Numbered from the stretch's first letter, positions 54,646-63,840 are shown. The stretch is DNA of 64,000 bases from Dyella choica (GCF_003977665.1 NZ_RYYV01000004.1:310001-374000); one strand, 5' to 3'. The notes: generated from the sequence alone by a model not told the origin. Program-made: numbers and translations.

Positions 54646-55017
54646 ATGGTTCCCAGTTCGCTGAGCGGAAAGACCGTCCTCATGGTGGAGGATGAATACC
54701 TGATAGCCGATGCGTTGTGTTCCGCCTTCGAAATGGCCAATGTGAGTGTGGTAGGGCCTTTTTCGAACATCGCCAGCGCAATGGCCGCCTTGGACAAGGG
54801 GGCCAGGGCCGACGCAGCGGTGCTTGACGTGAATTTGAACGGCGAGCGCGTATTTCCGCTTGCCGATCGGCTGATGGCCGACAACGTGCCCATCATCCTG
54901 ACCACCGGCTACGACGGCGACGCCATTCCACGTGACTACGCCCATCTGGAGCGGCTGCAAAAGCCGGTACATCTGCACGAGCTGTTCGGCTGCCTTGTGG
55001 GTCTGCTCGGCAAATAG
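54646..55017 (+). CDS. Single-domain response regulator
   Basis: 123 residues, CheY-like: VLMVEDEYLI acidic pair, phosphoacceptor AAVLDVNLNGE (Asp61), IILTTGYD, LQKPVH (Lys). No output domain. AAGGG lies 6 nt before the ATG. It is the likely partner of the HWE kinase just upstream. Confidence 0.9.
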   Translation: MVPSSLSGKTVLMVEDEYLIADALCSAFEMANVSVVGPFSNIASAMAALDKGARADAAVLDVNLNGERVFPLADRLMADNVPIILTTGYDGDAIPRDYAHLERLQKPVHLHELFGCLVGLLGK

Positions 55018-55182
55018 ACCGCCCTTTGCCATCCCGCCGCAGGCGCCCCCCGGATTTGGACGCCTGCGGCCGTGCGCGCGACCCGTTCCGATCACGCGGC
55101 TGAGAACGGCATGGCCTTCCTGAGCTTCGCTTCCATCGGCCCCATCTCGAACAAACCATGGACTCCTTCCGAACGCATTGGC

Positions 55183-55383
55183 TCAACGTACCGGATGAAG
55201 GCGCGGCGGCAAGGGCATGCGCGCGACGTTGCTCAATGGCAGTGTCACGCGGCCTTCATGCTTCATCGCCTGGATTTCCAGCATCAGCTTGGCGTTGCGT
55301 TCGATGAGGCGGTGGTTCTGCGCCAGCAACTGCCCGCAAAGACGTTCGAGGTGCTGCACGCGCCGCTCGGAAAGGGATGTCAT
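55183..55383 (-). CDS. Small coiled-coil protein
   Basis: 66 residues: a long amphipathic helix (RRVQHLERLCGQLLAQNHRL, then IERNAKLMLEIQAM) and a basic/Pro-rich tail. GGAGG lies 10 nt upstream of the ATG. No family recognised; it may dimerise or bind nucleic acid. Confidence 0.6.
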   Translation of the reverse strand: MTSLSERRVQHLERLCGQLLAQNHRLIERNAKLMLEIQAMKHEGRVTLPLSNVARMPLPPRLHPVR

Positions 55384-55542
55384 GGCTGATTTGCCTCCAT
55401 TGCGTAGGGCGACTATCCCTCTTTTGAGGTGAAGCAGTCGTCTGTGATGGGTACCACCAACACCGCCCCGGCTTCGGATGCTCATCCCATACTCGGCATT
55501 TACGTAGAGCGTCGATAGCCCGACCCACTTCCCGCGCCGGTC

Positions 55543-55761
55543 TCAGATCATTTTCCATAATGCATCAGGGGCGCTTGTGGCTTTGCTGATCAGCCTTAAC
55601 ATGCTGCTCGTGGGTCCCGCCCTGCTCTGCCTGCCAGCCGCCAAGTGTTGACCGTGCGTAGCATGATCACCTCTGCCCGCCTTCCCGCTTTTGCTGGCGA
55701 CTTTGCGCTGCCTGGATTCGTCCATCGAAGCGAATCCGCGACGGCTTTTCTCGTTGGCCAT
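55543..55761 (-). pseudogene. Truncated KGG-type stress protein gene
   Basis: Starts MANEKSRRGFASMDESRQRKVASKSGKAG, the typical N-terminus of KGG/GsiB-like stress proteins, with GGGAG 7 nt upstream. After residue 30 the expected KGG repeats are replaced by unrelated sequence to a stop at 72 residues, consistent with a frameshift or rearrangement. A related intact protein is encoded at 56178. Confidence 0.55.
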
Positions 55762-56177
55762 GGAATGACTCCCGTGTGGAACGGAAACTTCCGTGCTGCG
55801 ACCGACATGGCTCACAGGAACTACCGCAGTCAAATCGAAAGGACGCTGAGCTGCGACGCTTCGTGGGTCACTTCGAGCAAGCTTGCGCGCGCCATAGCGA
55901 ACAGCGCCTGGCTCTGCAGCAGGGGTATGAGGATGTAGCGCCTGGCCTGGTGCGACGCCATCAGCTTGAGAAAAATCCAAACGTCCGCTGAAAAGCTCCA
56001 TCGACGGCCGCGCCGGCATGTTGTTCGGCGATCCACGTCGTCCCGAACGCATTTAGGCGTACTTGCCTGCGGTCCGGAGTTTCGTCTGTTCACCTCCCTT
56101 TTTCCGTACATTCACGCCCTTCGGAGGCCGCAGGTTTAAAACTCAGCACTCCCGTCATCCGCGTAATGAGTCCCGCC
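55762..56177. other. 416-bp divergent region between two KGG-type genes
   Basis: Only short frames without ribosome-binding sites. It should contain divergent stress-type promoters; none could be fixed by eye. Confidence 0.45.
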
Positions 56178-56441
56178 ATGCCCGATCACGACGAAACCAA
56201 GGTTTCTCCTCGCGGTTTTGCCGCCATGGATGAGCGTCGGCGCCGCGAAGTAGCCAGTCTCGGTGGCCGTATCGCCCACGCAAGAGGGCGTGCCCATCGC
56301 TTTACCCCCGAGGAGGCGCGCAAGGCCGGCCAGAAAGGTGGCAGCCAGATCAGCCGCAACCGCAAGCATATGTCCGAGCTCGGGCGCCGTAGCAACTCGC
56401 GCGAAGATGTCCCCGCTGCCACCGAAGAAACATGGACCTGA
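56178..56441 (+). CDS. KGG-repeat stress-type protein
   Basis: 87 residues, hydrophilic: VSPRGFAAMDERRRREVASLGG, then FTPEEARKAGQKGGSQISRNRKHM. The family (GsiB/Em-like) is linked to desiccation and general stress in bacteria. An alternative start lies at 56166. The stop overlaps the start of the DUF4142 gene by 10 bp. Confidence 0.8.
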   Translation: MPDHDETKVSPRGFAAMDERRRREVASLGGRIAHARGRAHRFTPEEARKAGQKGGSQISRNRKHMSELGRRSNSREDVPAATEETWT

Positions 56442-57004
56442 CGCAGGCCTCCATCCTGCTAGGAATACTTGCGCTCGCCACACCGGTGATCTATTACCAG
56501 TTGAAGGACCGCGCCCGCCATCCCGCACGCATCCATGGCGGCATCAGCAAGGACGACCGGCGCTTCCTGCGCCGAGCGGTGACCGTATCCACCACCGAGG
56601 TCACGCTGAGCCAACTTGCCTTGAAGACCTCGGCCACCGCGCTTGTGCAGTACATGGCCAAGCGCATCGTGGATGACTGTACCCAGTTGAACCGCACGCT
56701 GACCAGCCTGGCCCGGCGCTACCGCGTGAACGTGTCGGCGGAACCCGGCCCCGACGCGCAACACAAAGCCAAACAGTTGCGTGCGCTACGTGGCAGTGCA
56801 TTTGATCAGGCTTACGACGCGGTGATCCTAGAAGATCATCTGAAGGCGATCGTTCTGTTTGCAGAGGCCGCACGAAGCGCGAATGCAGAGATCAGCGGGT
56901 TCGCGCAAGCAACCCTGCCCACGCTCGATCTGCATCTGAAAATGGCGGAGGAGCTCGATCCACGTGTCAGCGCAACTGCATCGCCACCGTTGCCGCCGAT
57001 GTGA
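56432..57004 (+). CDS. DUF4142-type membrane-anchored protein
   Basis: 190 residues. One N-terminal membrane helix (ASILLGILALATPVIYY), then a helical ferritin-like DUF4142 region (RRFLRRAVTVSTTEVTLSQLALKTS, VQYMAKRIVDDCTQLNRTL, FAQATLPTLDLHLKMAEEL). AGAAG precedes the ATG, which overlaps the KGG gene. DUF4142 proteins are typically periplasmic and of unknown role. Confidence 0.82.
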   Translation: MDLTQASILLGILALATPVIYYQLKDRARHPARIHGGISKDDRRFLRRAVTVSTTEVTLSQLALKTSATALVQYMAKRIVDDCTQLNRTLTSLARRYRVNVSAEPGPDAQHKAKQLRALRGSAFDQAYDAVILEDHLKAIVLFAEAARSANAEISGFAQATLPTLDLHLKMAEELDPRVSATASPPLPPM

Positions 57005-57650
57005 GGCAAGCAAGCTGATGCGTAGGCTGGGATGGCAATCCCAGCACCGGGATTCCGCGAACAAAGCCGGGATTACCATCCCAGCCCTCCGTCAAACACG
57101 CATGCGGTGCGCCCCAAAAGTGCACGGCCGCAACATTTGGAATGCCAAAGACGGGATGACATCCAGAAGGCCGGGTGCGTGGAGTAGATCAGAGCATCCC
57201 CGGGGAAAGCATGGCGCATGCCAAAAGCGAACAGACCCATCCACCCCTCTGCGGAAACCTGAAAGAGAACGTTTTCAGGGCGGTTTCGTGAAAGAAAAAT
57301 CAAAATTTCACCGCCGAGCGGCCATTTTTGCTCATATTTTCACGTTCTCATTACGTCAAAGTCCGCATCTTGACCACGCGATAGCGGACGAGGCGGTTGG
57401 CGCCGACAAGACGCAGGGGGAGCCGGGCAGGCCATCGAGCACCACGGCGATGTTGCCATCCCAGTTGCGCCAGTTGCAGTTTGCGCGGAATCAGTGGCGT
57501 GGATTCCGTGCAGCAATCATGTCGAGCCAGGCATGCCATCCGTTGTTCGCATTGCAAGTGCATGAGTAAAAACGCAGGGTTCGATCGACTCTTACCAGTC
57601 AACGCCCCTGCATTGGCCGCCCGGCTTGAAGTGCTTTATCGAACCATGCC
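57005..57650. other. 646-bp intergenic region upstream of the hybrid sensor kinase
   Basis: Contains a dispersed palindrome (57025-57086) and an AT-rich segment at 57290-57350 with GAGAACG (57266) and CGTTCTC (57343) as distant inverted arms. No supported gene. The longer frames here overlap each other and lack ribosome-binding sites. Confidence 0.5.
57025..57086. repeat. Dispersed palindromic repeat (copy 2)
   Basis: GGCTGGGATGGCAATCCCAGC at the left is itself a palindrome (CTGGGATGGCAATCCCAG), and GGGATTACCATCCCAGCC at the right pairs with it. Related to copy 1 at 44421-44506. Confidence 0.7.
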
Positions 57651-59579
57651 ATGCCGTTTGCGTCACGCCATGACAGTCCCCCCCCAGCATTGCCTGCCGA
57701 CCATGCCGTGTTCATTCTCGACCGGTACGGTTGTATCGTGGCAATTGATACGGAGGAGACGCCGTTCGGCACTTTTCGCAGTCAGGATCTGATCGGCAAG
57801 CATTACGCCAGCGTGTACTCGGGCTCCGAGGAGAGTGCGCTGCTGCAGGCCGCCCTGAACGCGAACAGCGCCGACCAGCCCGCTCGGCTGGAAACATGGC
57901 TGCAGCAACGGCATGGTCCACGCATACGGGTGGAGGTATCCATGCACGCGCTGAAGGACAGGAACAGACAACCGCACGGCTTTGCCATGGTCATGCGCGA
58001 CATTCATACCCATAAGCGTCTGCAGGATCGCCTGCGTGAATGCGAGCGGCGCTTCCGCCTGTTCGCTCAAAACGTCACCGATGCCGCCATCTGCATGCTC
58101 GACGAGCGGGGCACGGTATTGGATTGGAATGTAGGCTTTCAGCACCTCACCGGCTGCTCCCCCCAGGCGATCGTCGGCCGGTCCTTTTCGACCCTCTTCA
58201 GTGCGGCCCAGCGTGCAAGCGAGCTTCCCGCCCAGCTCATCGAGATGGCCAGCAATGACAACCGCGCATGCATGGAGTGCGAGCTGACGCGCGGCGATGA
58301 AAGCTTTCTCGGCGAAGTCGTGCTTGAAGCCGTACACGACAGCGATGACAGCCTGCTTGGATACGCCCTGATCATCCATGATCGAAGCCAGCAACAATTG
58401 GCTGAGCGCCGCCTGCGCGAGGCGCGCGAGCAGATCGTGCACGCGCAGAAGATCGAAGCCATCGGTCATCTCACCGGCGGCATCGCCCATGATTTCAACA
58501 ATGCGCTGCAGGGCATCATCAGCTCGCTGGAGCTGGCGTCGCTGTGCCTGGACCGTCGCCACACCATGCAGGCCAAGCGGCATGTGATGGTTTCGCTGGA
58601 TGCGGCCTTGCGCGCCGGCCGCTTGACGCAGCGGCTGCTTTCGCTGGCGCGCAGGCAGACATCGTCCAGCCAGCGTACAAGTATCGCCAAGGTGCTCGCG
58701 TCGATGCGTGAGCTGCTGGGCCGCACCTTGGGCGACGACATCGTGCTGGACGTAACGTTTAGCGACGACCTGCCTCAACTTGCCTGCGACAGCGGGCAAC
58801 TGGAAAGCGCGCTGGTGAACCTCGCGGTGAATGCGCGCGACGCAATGGCCGGACATGGCCACCTCAGCATGAGCTGCCGCGTCTGCTGCCCTGACGACAG
58901 CAGCGTGCAGGTGCCGCTGGATCCCGCGCAAGCCGCCTACGCGGAAATCACCGTGACCGACGACGGCCCCGGCATGAGCGAAGAAACGCGAAGCCGCGTG
59001 TTCGAGCCGTTCTTCACCACCAAGCCGGAAGGACACGGCACCGGCCTAGGCCTGTCAATGGTGTATGGCTTTGTCACGCAGTACGGTGGCGCCGTGGATA
59101 TCCGCAGCATGCCCGGTGCGGGAACCTCGGTTCTGCTCTACCTGCCCTGCTACGATACGGCCCTGGAAGCCGCTTCGCCAAACCATCAGAAGCCCGCGCC
59201 TAAGCTGCGCGGATGCCGCATCCTGGTGGCGGAAGACAACCAAACCATCCGGCACTCGGTGGCGACACGACTGCGCCAGCTGGGTTGCGAGGTAGTCGAG
59301 GCCGCTTCAGGCGGTGAAGCGCTGGCCCTGCTTGCCAACGCGACCTCGTGGGATCTGCTGTTGACGGACCTGGATCTACCCAGCGTGGATGGTTGCGAGC
59401 TGTGCAGCCAGGCTCGCAAGCACTTTCCCAAGCTGCGCGTGATCCTGATGACCGGCTATGCCGATGCTCAGTGGCTGGATGCCAATGAACCGGACGGGGC
59501 CATGGAGGTGCTGATCAAACCGTTCGATATGGGGGAACTGCTGGCGAAGGCGCAGATGCTGCTGCAGGTGGAAAGGTAA
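57651..59579 (+). CDS. Hybrid PAS sensor histidine kinase
   Basis: 642 residues, soluble. A first PAS-like region (FILDRYGCIVAIDTEE), a second PAS (RLFAQNVTDAAICMLDERGTVLDWN), HisKA with HAQKIEAIGHLTGGIAHDFNNAL, HATPase_c (LVNLAVNARDAM, VTDDGPGMSEETRSRVFEPFFTTK, GTGLGLSMVYGF) and a C-terminal receiver (RILVAEDNQTI, LLLTDLDLPSVDG). The output partner is not obvious in the window. No clear ribosome-binding site. Confidence 0.92.
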   Translation: MPFASRHDSPPPALPADHAVFILDRYGCIVAIDTEETPFGTFRSQDLIGKHYASVYSGSEESALLQAALNANSADQPARLETWLQQRHGPRIRVEVSMHALKDRNRQPHGFAMVMRDIHTHKRLQDRLRECERRFRLFAQNVTDAAICMLDERGTVLDWNVGFQHLTGCSPQAIVGRSFSTLFSAAQRASELPAQLIEMASNDNRACMECELTRGDESFLGEVVLEAVHDSDDSLLGYALIIHDRSQQQLAERRLREAREQIVHAQKIEAIGHLTGGIAHDFNNALQGIISSLELASLCLDRRHTMQAKRHVMVSLDAALRAGRLTQRLLSLARRQTSSSQRTSIAKVLASMRELLGRTLGDDIVLDVTFSDDLPQLACDSGQLESALVNLAVNARDAMAGHGHLSMSCRVCCPDDSSVQVPLDPAQAAYAEITVTDDGPGMSEETRSRVFEPFFTTKPEGHGTGLGLSMVYGFVTQYGGAVDIRSMPGAGTSVLLYLPCYDTALEAASPNHQKPAPKLRGCRILVAEDNQTIRHSVATRLRQLGCEVVEAASGGEALALLANATSWDLLLTDLDLPSVDGCELCSQARKHFPKLRVILMTGYADAQWLDANEPDGAMEVLIKPFDMGELLAKAQMLLQVER

Positions 59580-59689
59580 AGCCTGTTGAGTCGTCATGCT
59601 CACGAAGGCGGGAAACCCTTTTGCTCTGATGCATGGAACAAAAATGGATGCGTGCTTTCGCGGGCATAACCATCGCGATTACGCTGCCT

Positions 59690-60379
59690 TCAACCAGCCC
59701 TCCGTCTCACCATGAATACCGTATGCGAGTGCTCCGGCCCTGCCGCAAATGCGCGCAAATCATCCACCAGTTGCTGATACCGGTGATCATGCGTATCGCG
59801 GTTGATTGAATGCAGTATGGATGACGGATTCCAGGTCGCCATCGCATCGACACCGCCGTGCAGCTTGAACCAGCGGCCGTGGCTCATGGAGAGCTGGAAC
59901 GTCGTGCCGAAAAACGCCTGCGCCGCCATCGCGCCCAGCGCCAGGATGCGTTGCGGACGCACCTCGCGCAGCTCGGCCGCCAGCCACTCGCGGCAGATGG
60001 CTTGTTCCGCGGCGTTGGCGCGCTTGTGCAGACGGTGCTTGCCGTGCGATTCGGATTTGAAGTGCTTGACGGCGTTGGTGAGATACACGTCGTGGCGGTT
60101 GAGACCGCTCTCTTTCAATGCGCGATCCAACAGCACCCCCGCCGGTCCGGCGAATGGTTCGCCGGCAGCGTCCTCGTGCGAGCTGGGCTGTTCGCCGACC
60201 AGCATCATCGTCGTCGGCGCTGGGCCTTTGCCGAACACCGTCTGCGTCGCATGCTTCCAAAGCGGGCAGTCACGACAACGCAAGGCCAGCTCATGCAGTT
60301 CTTTCAATGATCCTGACGGTGGAGGAAGGCTTGGCGGTCTGGCCAGCGGAGAATCAAACGCCGATCGTGTATGCGGCAT
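59690..60379 (-). CDS. UdgX-like uracil-DNA glycosylase
   Basis: 229 residues. Family-4/UdgX landmarks: LRCRDCPLWKHATQTVFGKGP, VGEQPSSHEDAAGEPFAGPAG, VYLTNAVKHFK and the loop HGKHRLHKRANAAE, which aligns with the KRRIH loop that in mycobacterial UdgX forms a covalent bond to the abasic sugar. The C-terminal motif, usually HPSxxLR, reads WNPSSILH. Cysteines for a 4Fe-4S cluster are partly visible (CRDC). GAGGT lies 8 nt before the ATG at 60379; a longer frame adds a basic stretch. Confidence 0.85.
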   Translation of the reverse strand: MPHTRSAFDSPLARPPSLPPPSGSLKELHELALRCRDCPLWKHATQTVFGKGPAPTTMMLVGEQPSSHEDAAGEPFAGPAGVLLDRALKESGLNRHDVYLTNAVKHFKSESHGKHRLHKRANAAEQAICREWLAAELREVRPQRILALGAMAAQAFFGTTFQLSMSHGRWFKLHGGVDAMATWNPSSILHSINRDTHDHRYQQLVDDLRAFAAGPEHSHTVFMVRRRAG

Positions 60380-60513
60380 ATCGGACGACCTCGCATTATA
60401 TGAACGAAGCTTCCGATACCCCTTATCGAAAAAACGTGCAGGCGCCGTCAACAATCCCATCCATGAACGATTCATGTGACATGCGCGCTGCACGCATGGA
60501 TGCTGCAGGACAG

Positions 60514-60819
60514 TTACCGATGCGGCTGATGCGGGTTCTTGCCGCGCTCGCGCGATCCGCGGCTGCTCAGACCGCCCTTCTTGCCAAGTTCCGCGTAGCC
60601 TTCGCGTCCCAGTTCCTGCCGGCGTGCTTCCCCACCCTGCTTGCCGAGGACGGAATAGCCTTCCGAACCGAGTTCCTGCTTGCGCGCCGCGCCGCCTTTC
60701 TTGCCGAGCTTCGAATATCCTTCCGGCCCCAATTGTTCTTTGCGTGCCTCGCCGCCCTTGCGGCCGGCCTCGCGCACGGTCATGGCGCCCTGCTCCGGGT
60801 TGCGCTGTTTTCTGCTCAT
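60514..60819 (-). CDS. KGG-repeat stress-type protein
   Basis: 101 residues with four KGG-type repeats of about 20 residues (GRKGGEARKEQLGPEGY, GKKGGAARKQELGSEGY, GKQGGEARRQELGREGY, GKKGGLSSRGS). Extremely hydrophilic and glycine-rich, as in Em-like hydrophilins. The repeats are also visible as ~60-bp DNA repeats. Confidence 0.85.
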   Translation of the reverse strand: MSRKQRNPEQGAMTVREAGRKGGEARKEQLGPEGYSKLGKKGGAARKQELGSEGYSVLGKQGGEARRQELGREGYAELGKKGGLSSRGSRERGKNPHQPHR

Positions 60820-61202
60820 GCCTTTACCTCTTGCACTGCTCTTGCAAATTCATGTCGCATGGATACGAAGCGACTGGGCGAAGAGGCAACATGCCATCGC
60901 GTGTGTGATGCCTGTGTGGTTCCCCCACACGACATGCACGTGAAAGCAAGCCGTACGCCACACTACGCGCTTGCTGCTCAGGCGCTCGCCGCAAGCGCCG
61001 CTGAGCGCGCCTGTACCGCGCGAATCATCGCCGTTCATACCCATGAATAGGCAGTTGCCGTTTGTCAGCCATGGTGCCAAGATCGCGCCGCCGCAAACGC
61101 GTCGCAGCCATAGCAGGACGAGGCCGTACTGCATGGAGCGGGATCCATCACGAATCAATAGCTTCGACATCGACGTTGCAACCTGAAGAAGGAAGGACAC
61201 TC
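60820..61202. other. 383-bp region between KGG and DUF2501 genes
   Basis: No supported gene. A short inverted repeat GTGTGG-TTCCC-CCACAC lies near 60914. Divergent promoters are expected. Confidence 0.4.
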
Positions 61203-61649
61203 ATGAAGACCCGAAAGAGCGGTACCGCAATCCTCGTCACAGCCGCTGCGACGGCCCTCGCCCTGGGCTTCGCCTGCACTGCCGCATCGGCCCAGGACCT
61301 GGGCAATCTCGGCGGAAAACTCGGCGGCATGCTCGGCGGCAGCAACGGCTCAATGAGCTCCGGCAGCATCGGCAACGTCGCCGGCCTGCTGCAGTACTGC
61401 GTCAAGAACAATTATCTGGGCGGCGACAGCGGCGCTTCGGGCCTGGCCGGCAAACTGCTCGGCAAGACCGATGGCGGCTCCGGCAATGCCGACTACCAGA
61501 GCGGCCTGGGCGGCATCCTCAAAGGCAGCAACGGCAAGAGCACCGATCTGTCCAACGTCGGTGGCGGCAACAGCGACCTGAAATCCAAGATCACGACCAA
61601 GGCTTGCGACATCGTGTTGAAGCAGGGCCAGAAGTTCATCGGCCATTGA
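61203..61649 (+). CDS. DUF2501-type secreted protein
   Basis: 148 residues. Signal peptide (GTAILVTAAATALALGFACTAASA), a Gly/Ser/Leu-rich middle, then the DUF2501 signature LLQYCVKNNYLGG and KITTKACDIVLKQGQKFIG with two conserved Cys. AAGGA lies ~7 nt upstream of the ATG. Periplasmic, function unknown (YjjA-like). Confidence 0.85.
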   Translation: MKTRKSGTAILVTAAATALALGFACTAASAQDLGNLGGKLGGMLGGSNGSMSSGSIGNVAGLLQYCVKNNYLGGDSGASGLAGKLLGKTDGGSGNADYQSGLGGILKGSNGKSTDLSNVGGGNSDLKSKITTKACDIVLKQGQKFIGH

Positions 61650-61671
61650 TACGAAAAGCTGTGTCCCGTAC

Positions 61672-61705
61672 GGCCGTCATTCCCGCTTGCGCGGGAATGA
61701 CGGCC
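61672..61705. repeat. REP-like perfect palindrome
   Basis: Two 15-bp arms, GGCCGTCATTCCCGC and its complement, around a TTGC loop. It lies between convergent genes and could terminate both. Its GTCATTC core recurs at 19229. Confidence 0.85.
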
Positions 61706-61721
61706 AGGCTTATCGACATGG

Positions 61722-62168
61722 CTACGACTGGATCAGAGCCTCCACCAGCTTGGCCAGCAGCACTAGCGATTCCTGCCACCCCAGGTAGCAAGCCTCGGCC
61801 GGAATGGCCTCGGGAATGCCTTCCTGCACCACGGTCAATTCCGTGCCGCAAGACACAGCGCGCAACGATACCGTCGTCTGCATCGTTCCCGGCAGATTCG
61901 GATCGTCGAACACACTCGTGTAGCGCAACCGCTCGTTCGGCACCAGCTCCAGGTATTGGCCACCGAATGAATGGCCATCGCCGGTGGTGAAGTTGGTGAA
62001 CGACATCTTGTACTGTCCGCCCACCTTCGGCTCCAACTTGTAGACGCGGCCGGTAAATCCGTTGGGCGGCAGCCACTTGGCCATGGCTTCGGCGTCGAGG
62101 AAGGCGCGGTAGACGCGCTCGGGGGTGGCGCGAAGTACGCGGTGCAGACGAATGGTTTGGCTGGACAT
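61722..62168 (-). CDS. SRPBCC/AHSA1-family protein
   Basis: 148 residues: RVLRATPERVYRAFLDAEAMAKWLPPNGF, GGQYKMSFTNF, GQYLELVPNERLRYTSVF, LGWQESLVLLAKLVEAL. A START-like ligand-binding fold of unknown partner. No Hsp90-binding features can be assigned. Confidence 0.9.
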   Translation of the reverse strand: MSSQTIRLHRVLRATPERVYRAFLDAEAMAKWLPPNGFTGRVYKLEPKVGGQYKMSFTNFTTGDGHSFGGQYLELVPNERLRYTSVFDDPNLPGTMQTTVSLRAVSCGTELTVVQEGIPEAIPAEACYLGWQESLVLLAKLVEALIQS

Positions 62169-62249
62169 GATCTACTCTTGGATGCAGAGGAAGGCCCTCT
62201 GATCTGGTTGACGAACGGCGCCGGCCGGAATCGACACGCAGCGCCAGGC

Positions 62250-62729
62250 TTATTCGGGCAACGGCTCCACCGGCACCAGCGTTCCCCTCTTGATCGTGCT
62301 CAACGCCACGCGCGTTTGGTAGCGCCGGACATTGGCGTTTTCGACGACCATGCGCCGCATCAGCGCTTCGAAATGTTCGACGTCGCGCGCCAGAATGATC
62401 AGCACGTAGTCGCCCGCCCCGGTGACGTACCATGCCTCCTGGATCATCGGCTCGGCAGTGACCCATTGTTTGAGGCTCTGAGACAGCTCAGGACGTTCGC
62501 GCTCCACCTCCACTTCGACGATCAGCGTCAACGGCCGGCCGACGCTCCTGGGATCGATCACGGCCACTTCGGCAGTGATCACGCCCTCGTCACGTAGGCG
62601 CGCAATACGGCGTTGTACCGCCGACGCAGAGAGTCCGACTTCGGCCCCAATCAATTCGGCCGGCCGGCGTACGTCTTTCTGGAGCACGGCAAGGATGCGC
62701 CGGTCAAGCTTGTCCAGTTCAATGGGCAT
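62250..62729 (-). CDS. Lrp/AsnC-family transcriptional regulator
   Basis: 159 residues. HTH (LDKLDRRILAVLQKDVRRP, LSASAVQRRIARLRDEGVI), then the RAM domain (GAGDYVLIILARDVEHFEAL). It is divergent from the PLP-dependent dehydratase gene at 62854 with a ~125-bp shared region, so it probably regulates that gene in response to an amino acid. Confidence 0.94.
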   Translation of the reverse strand: MPIELDKLDRRILAVLQKDVRRPAELIGAEVGLSASAVQRRIARLRDEGVITAEVAVIDPRSVGRPLTLIVEVEVERERPELSQSLKQWVTAEPMIQEAWYVTGAGDYVLIILARDVEHFEALMRRMVVENANVRRYQTRVALSTIKRGTLVPVEPLPE

Positions 62730-62853
62730 ATGCGCTCGATGAAGGGGGAATTTGGGGAAAAAACCCGTCTAGCGGCCGACAGTCGCGGGCTGGCGGCGCG
62801 GGCAAACCCTAGCATAAGTGGCCGCGATCACTGCTTGAAGAGGACCTCCGCGC

Positions 62854-63807
62854 GTGACTCCTGATTTCGACATCAGCCATATAGTGCATGCCCCGCAGCG
62901 CATCGACCCGGCTTTTCTGGACTCGCCCGTGCTCACGAATGCCGCGCTGGATGCAGCAATCGGCTGCCACGTGCTGGCCAAAGCCGAACTGGCCAATCCG
63001 ATCGGCTGCTTCAAGGGTCGTGGCGCGGATCTTTTCTGCGCTGTCGCGCTTGAGGCCGGGGAGCCGGTGGTCAGCGCTTCAGCCGGCAATTTCGGGCAGG
63101 GACTGGCTTATGCAACGAACCGACGCGGACACGCCTGCACGGTTTTTGCTGCAAGCCAAGCCAACCCGGTCAAGGTCGAAGCCATGCGCAAGCTGGGTGC
63201 GAATGTGCGCCTTGTCGGCGCTGACTTCGACGCAGCCAAGGACGCCGCGCGCCGCCACGCCACGCAAACCGGGCAGCGTTGGGTGGAAGACGGAGCCGAA
63301 GCGGCGGTAGCGGACGGAGCCGGCACGATCGCCCTGGAACTGATCGCGGCAGCACCGTTCGACGTACTGGTCGTTCCGCTCGGCAATGGTGCGCTTCTGG
63401 ATGGGGTCGGCCATGTAGTACGCGCACGCGCGCCACAGGCGCGCATCATCGCCGTAGTGGCCGCGAATGCGCCGGCCATGAAGCTGTCGCTGGAGGCCGG
63501 ACGAGCGGTCGCCACTGAGCAGGCCGACACCATTGCCGACGGCATCGCAGTACGCGTGCCGATTCCTTCCACGCTGGGCCGGTTGCGCGCTTGTTGCGAC
63601 GACGTCGTGGCGGTATCCGAGCATGACTTGTTCCTGGCCATGTGCCTGATCCACCGCACGCTTGGCGTAATGGTGGAACCCGCAGCCGCAGCCGGTGTGG
63701 CCGCGATGCTCACGGAGCCTGAGCGTTATGCGGGGCTGCGCGTCGCCACCATCCTTACTGGCGCAAATATCTCTCCTGCCCTGCGTGCACGTCTGCTCGC
63801 CGCGTAA
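62854..63807 (+). CDS. PLP-dependent threonine/serine dehydratase-like enzyme
   Basis: 317 residues, fold type II. The PLP lysine lies in PIGCFKGRGAD, cofactor contacts in VSASAGNFGQGLAYA and PLGNGALLDG. Starts at GTG with GAGGA upstream. Compared with biosynthetic IlvA it lacks the C-terminal ACT domain. Substrate could be Thr, Ser or another hydroxy amino acid; mutated loop residues (ASAGNF rather than SAGNH) hint at a changed specificity. Divergent Lrp regulator adjacent. Confidence 0.88.
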   Translation: MTPDFDISHIVHAPQRIDPAFLDSPVLTNAALDAAIGCHVLAKAELANPIGCFKGRGADLFCAVALEAGEPVVSASAGNFGQGLAYATNRRGHACTVFAASQANPVKVEAMRKLGANVRLVGADFDAAKDAARRHATQTGQRWVEDGAEAAVADGAGTIALELIAAAPFDVLVVPLGNGALLDGVGHVVRARAPQARIIAVVAANAPAMKLSLEAGRAVATEQADTIADGIAVRVPIPSTLGRLRACCDDVVAVSEHDLFLAMCLIHRTLGVMVEPAAAAGVAAMLTEPERYAGLRVATILTGANISPALRARLLAA

Positions 63808-63840
63808 TCCTCTTCCCTCATTTTCCCAGGGCACATACCC

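Noticed and set aside
57663-59036. 457-codon minus-strand frame opposite the hybrid sensor kinase
   Set aside because: The plus strand encodes PAS, HisKA, HATPase and receiver motifs in order; the antisense product has none.
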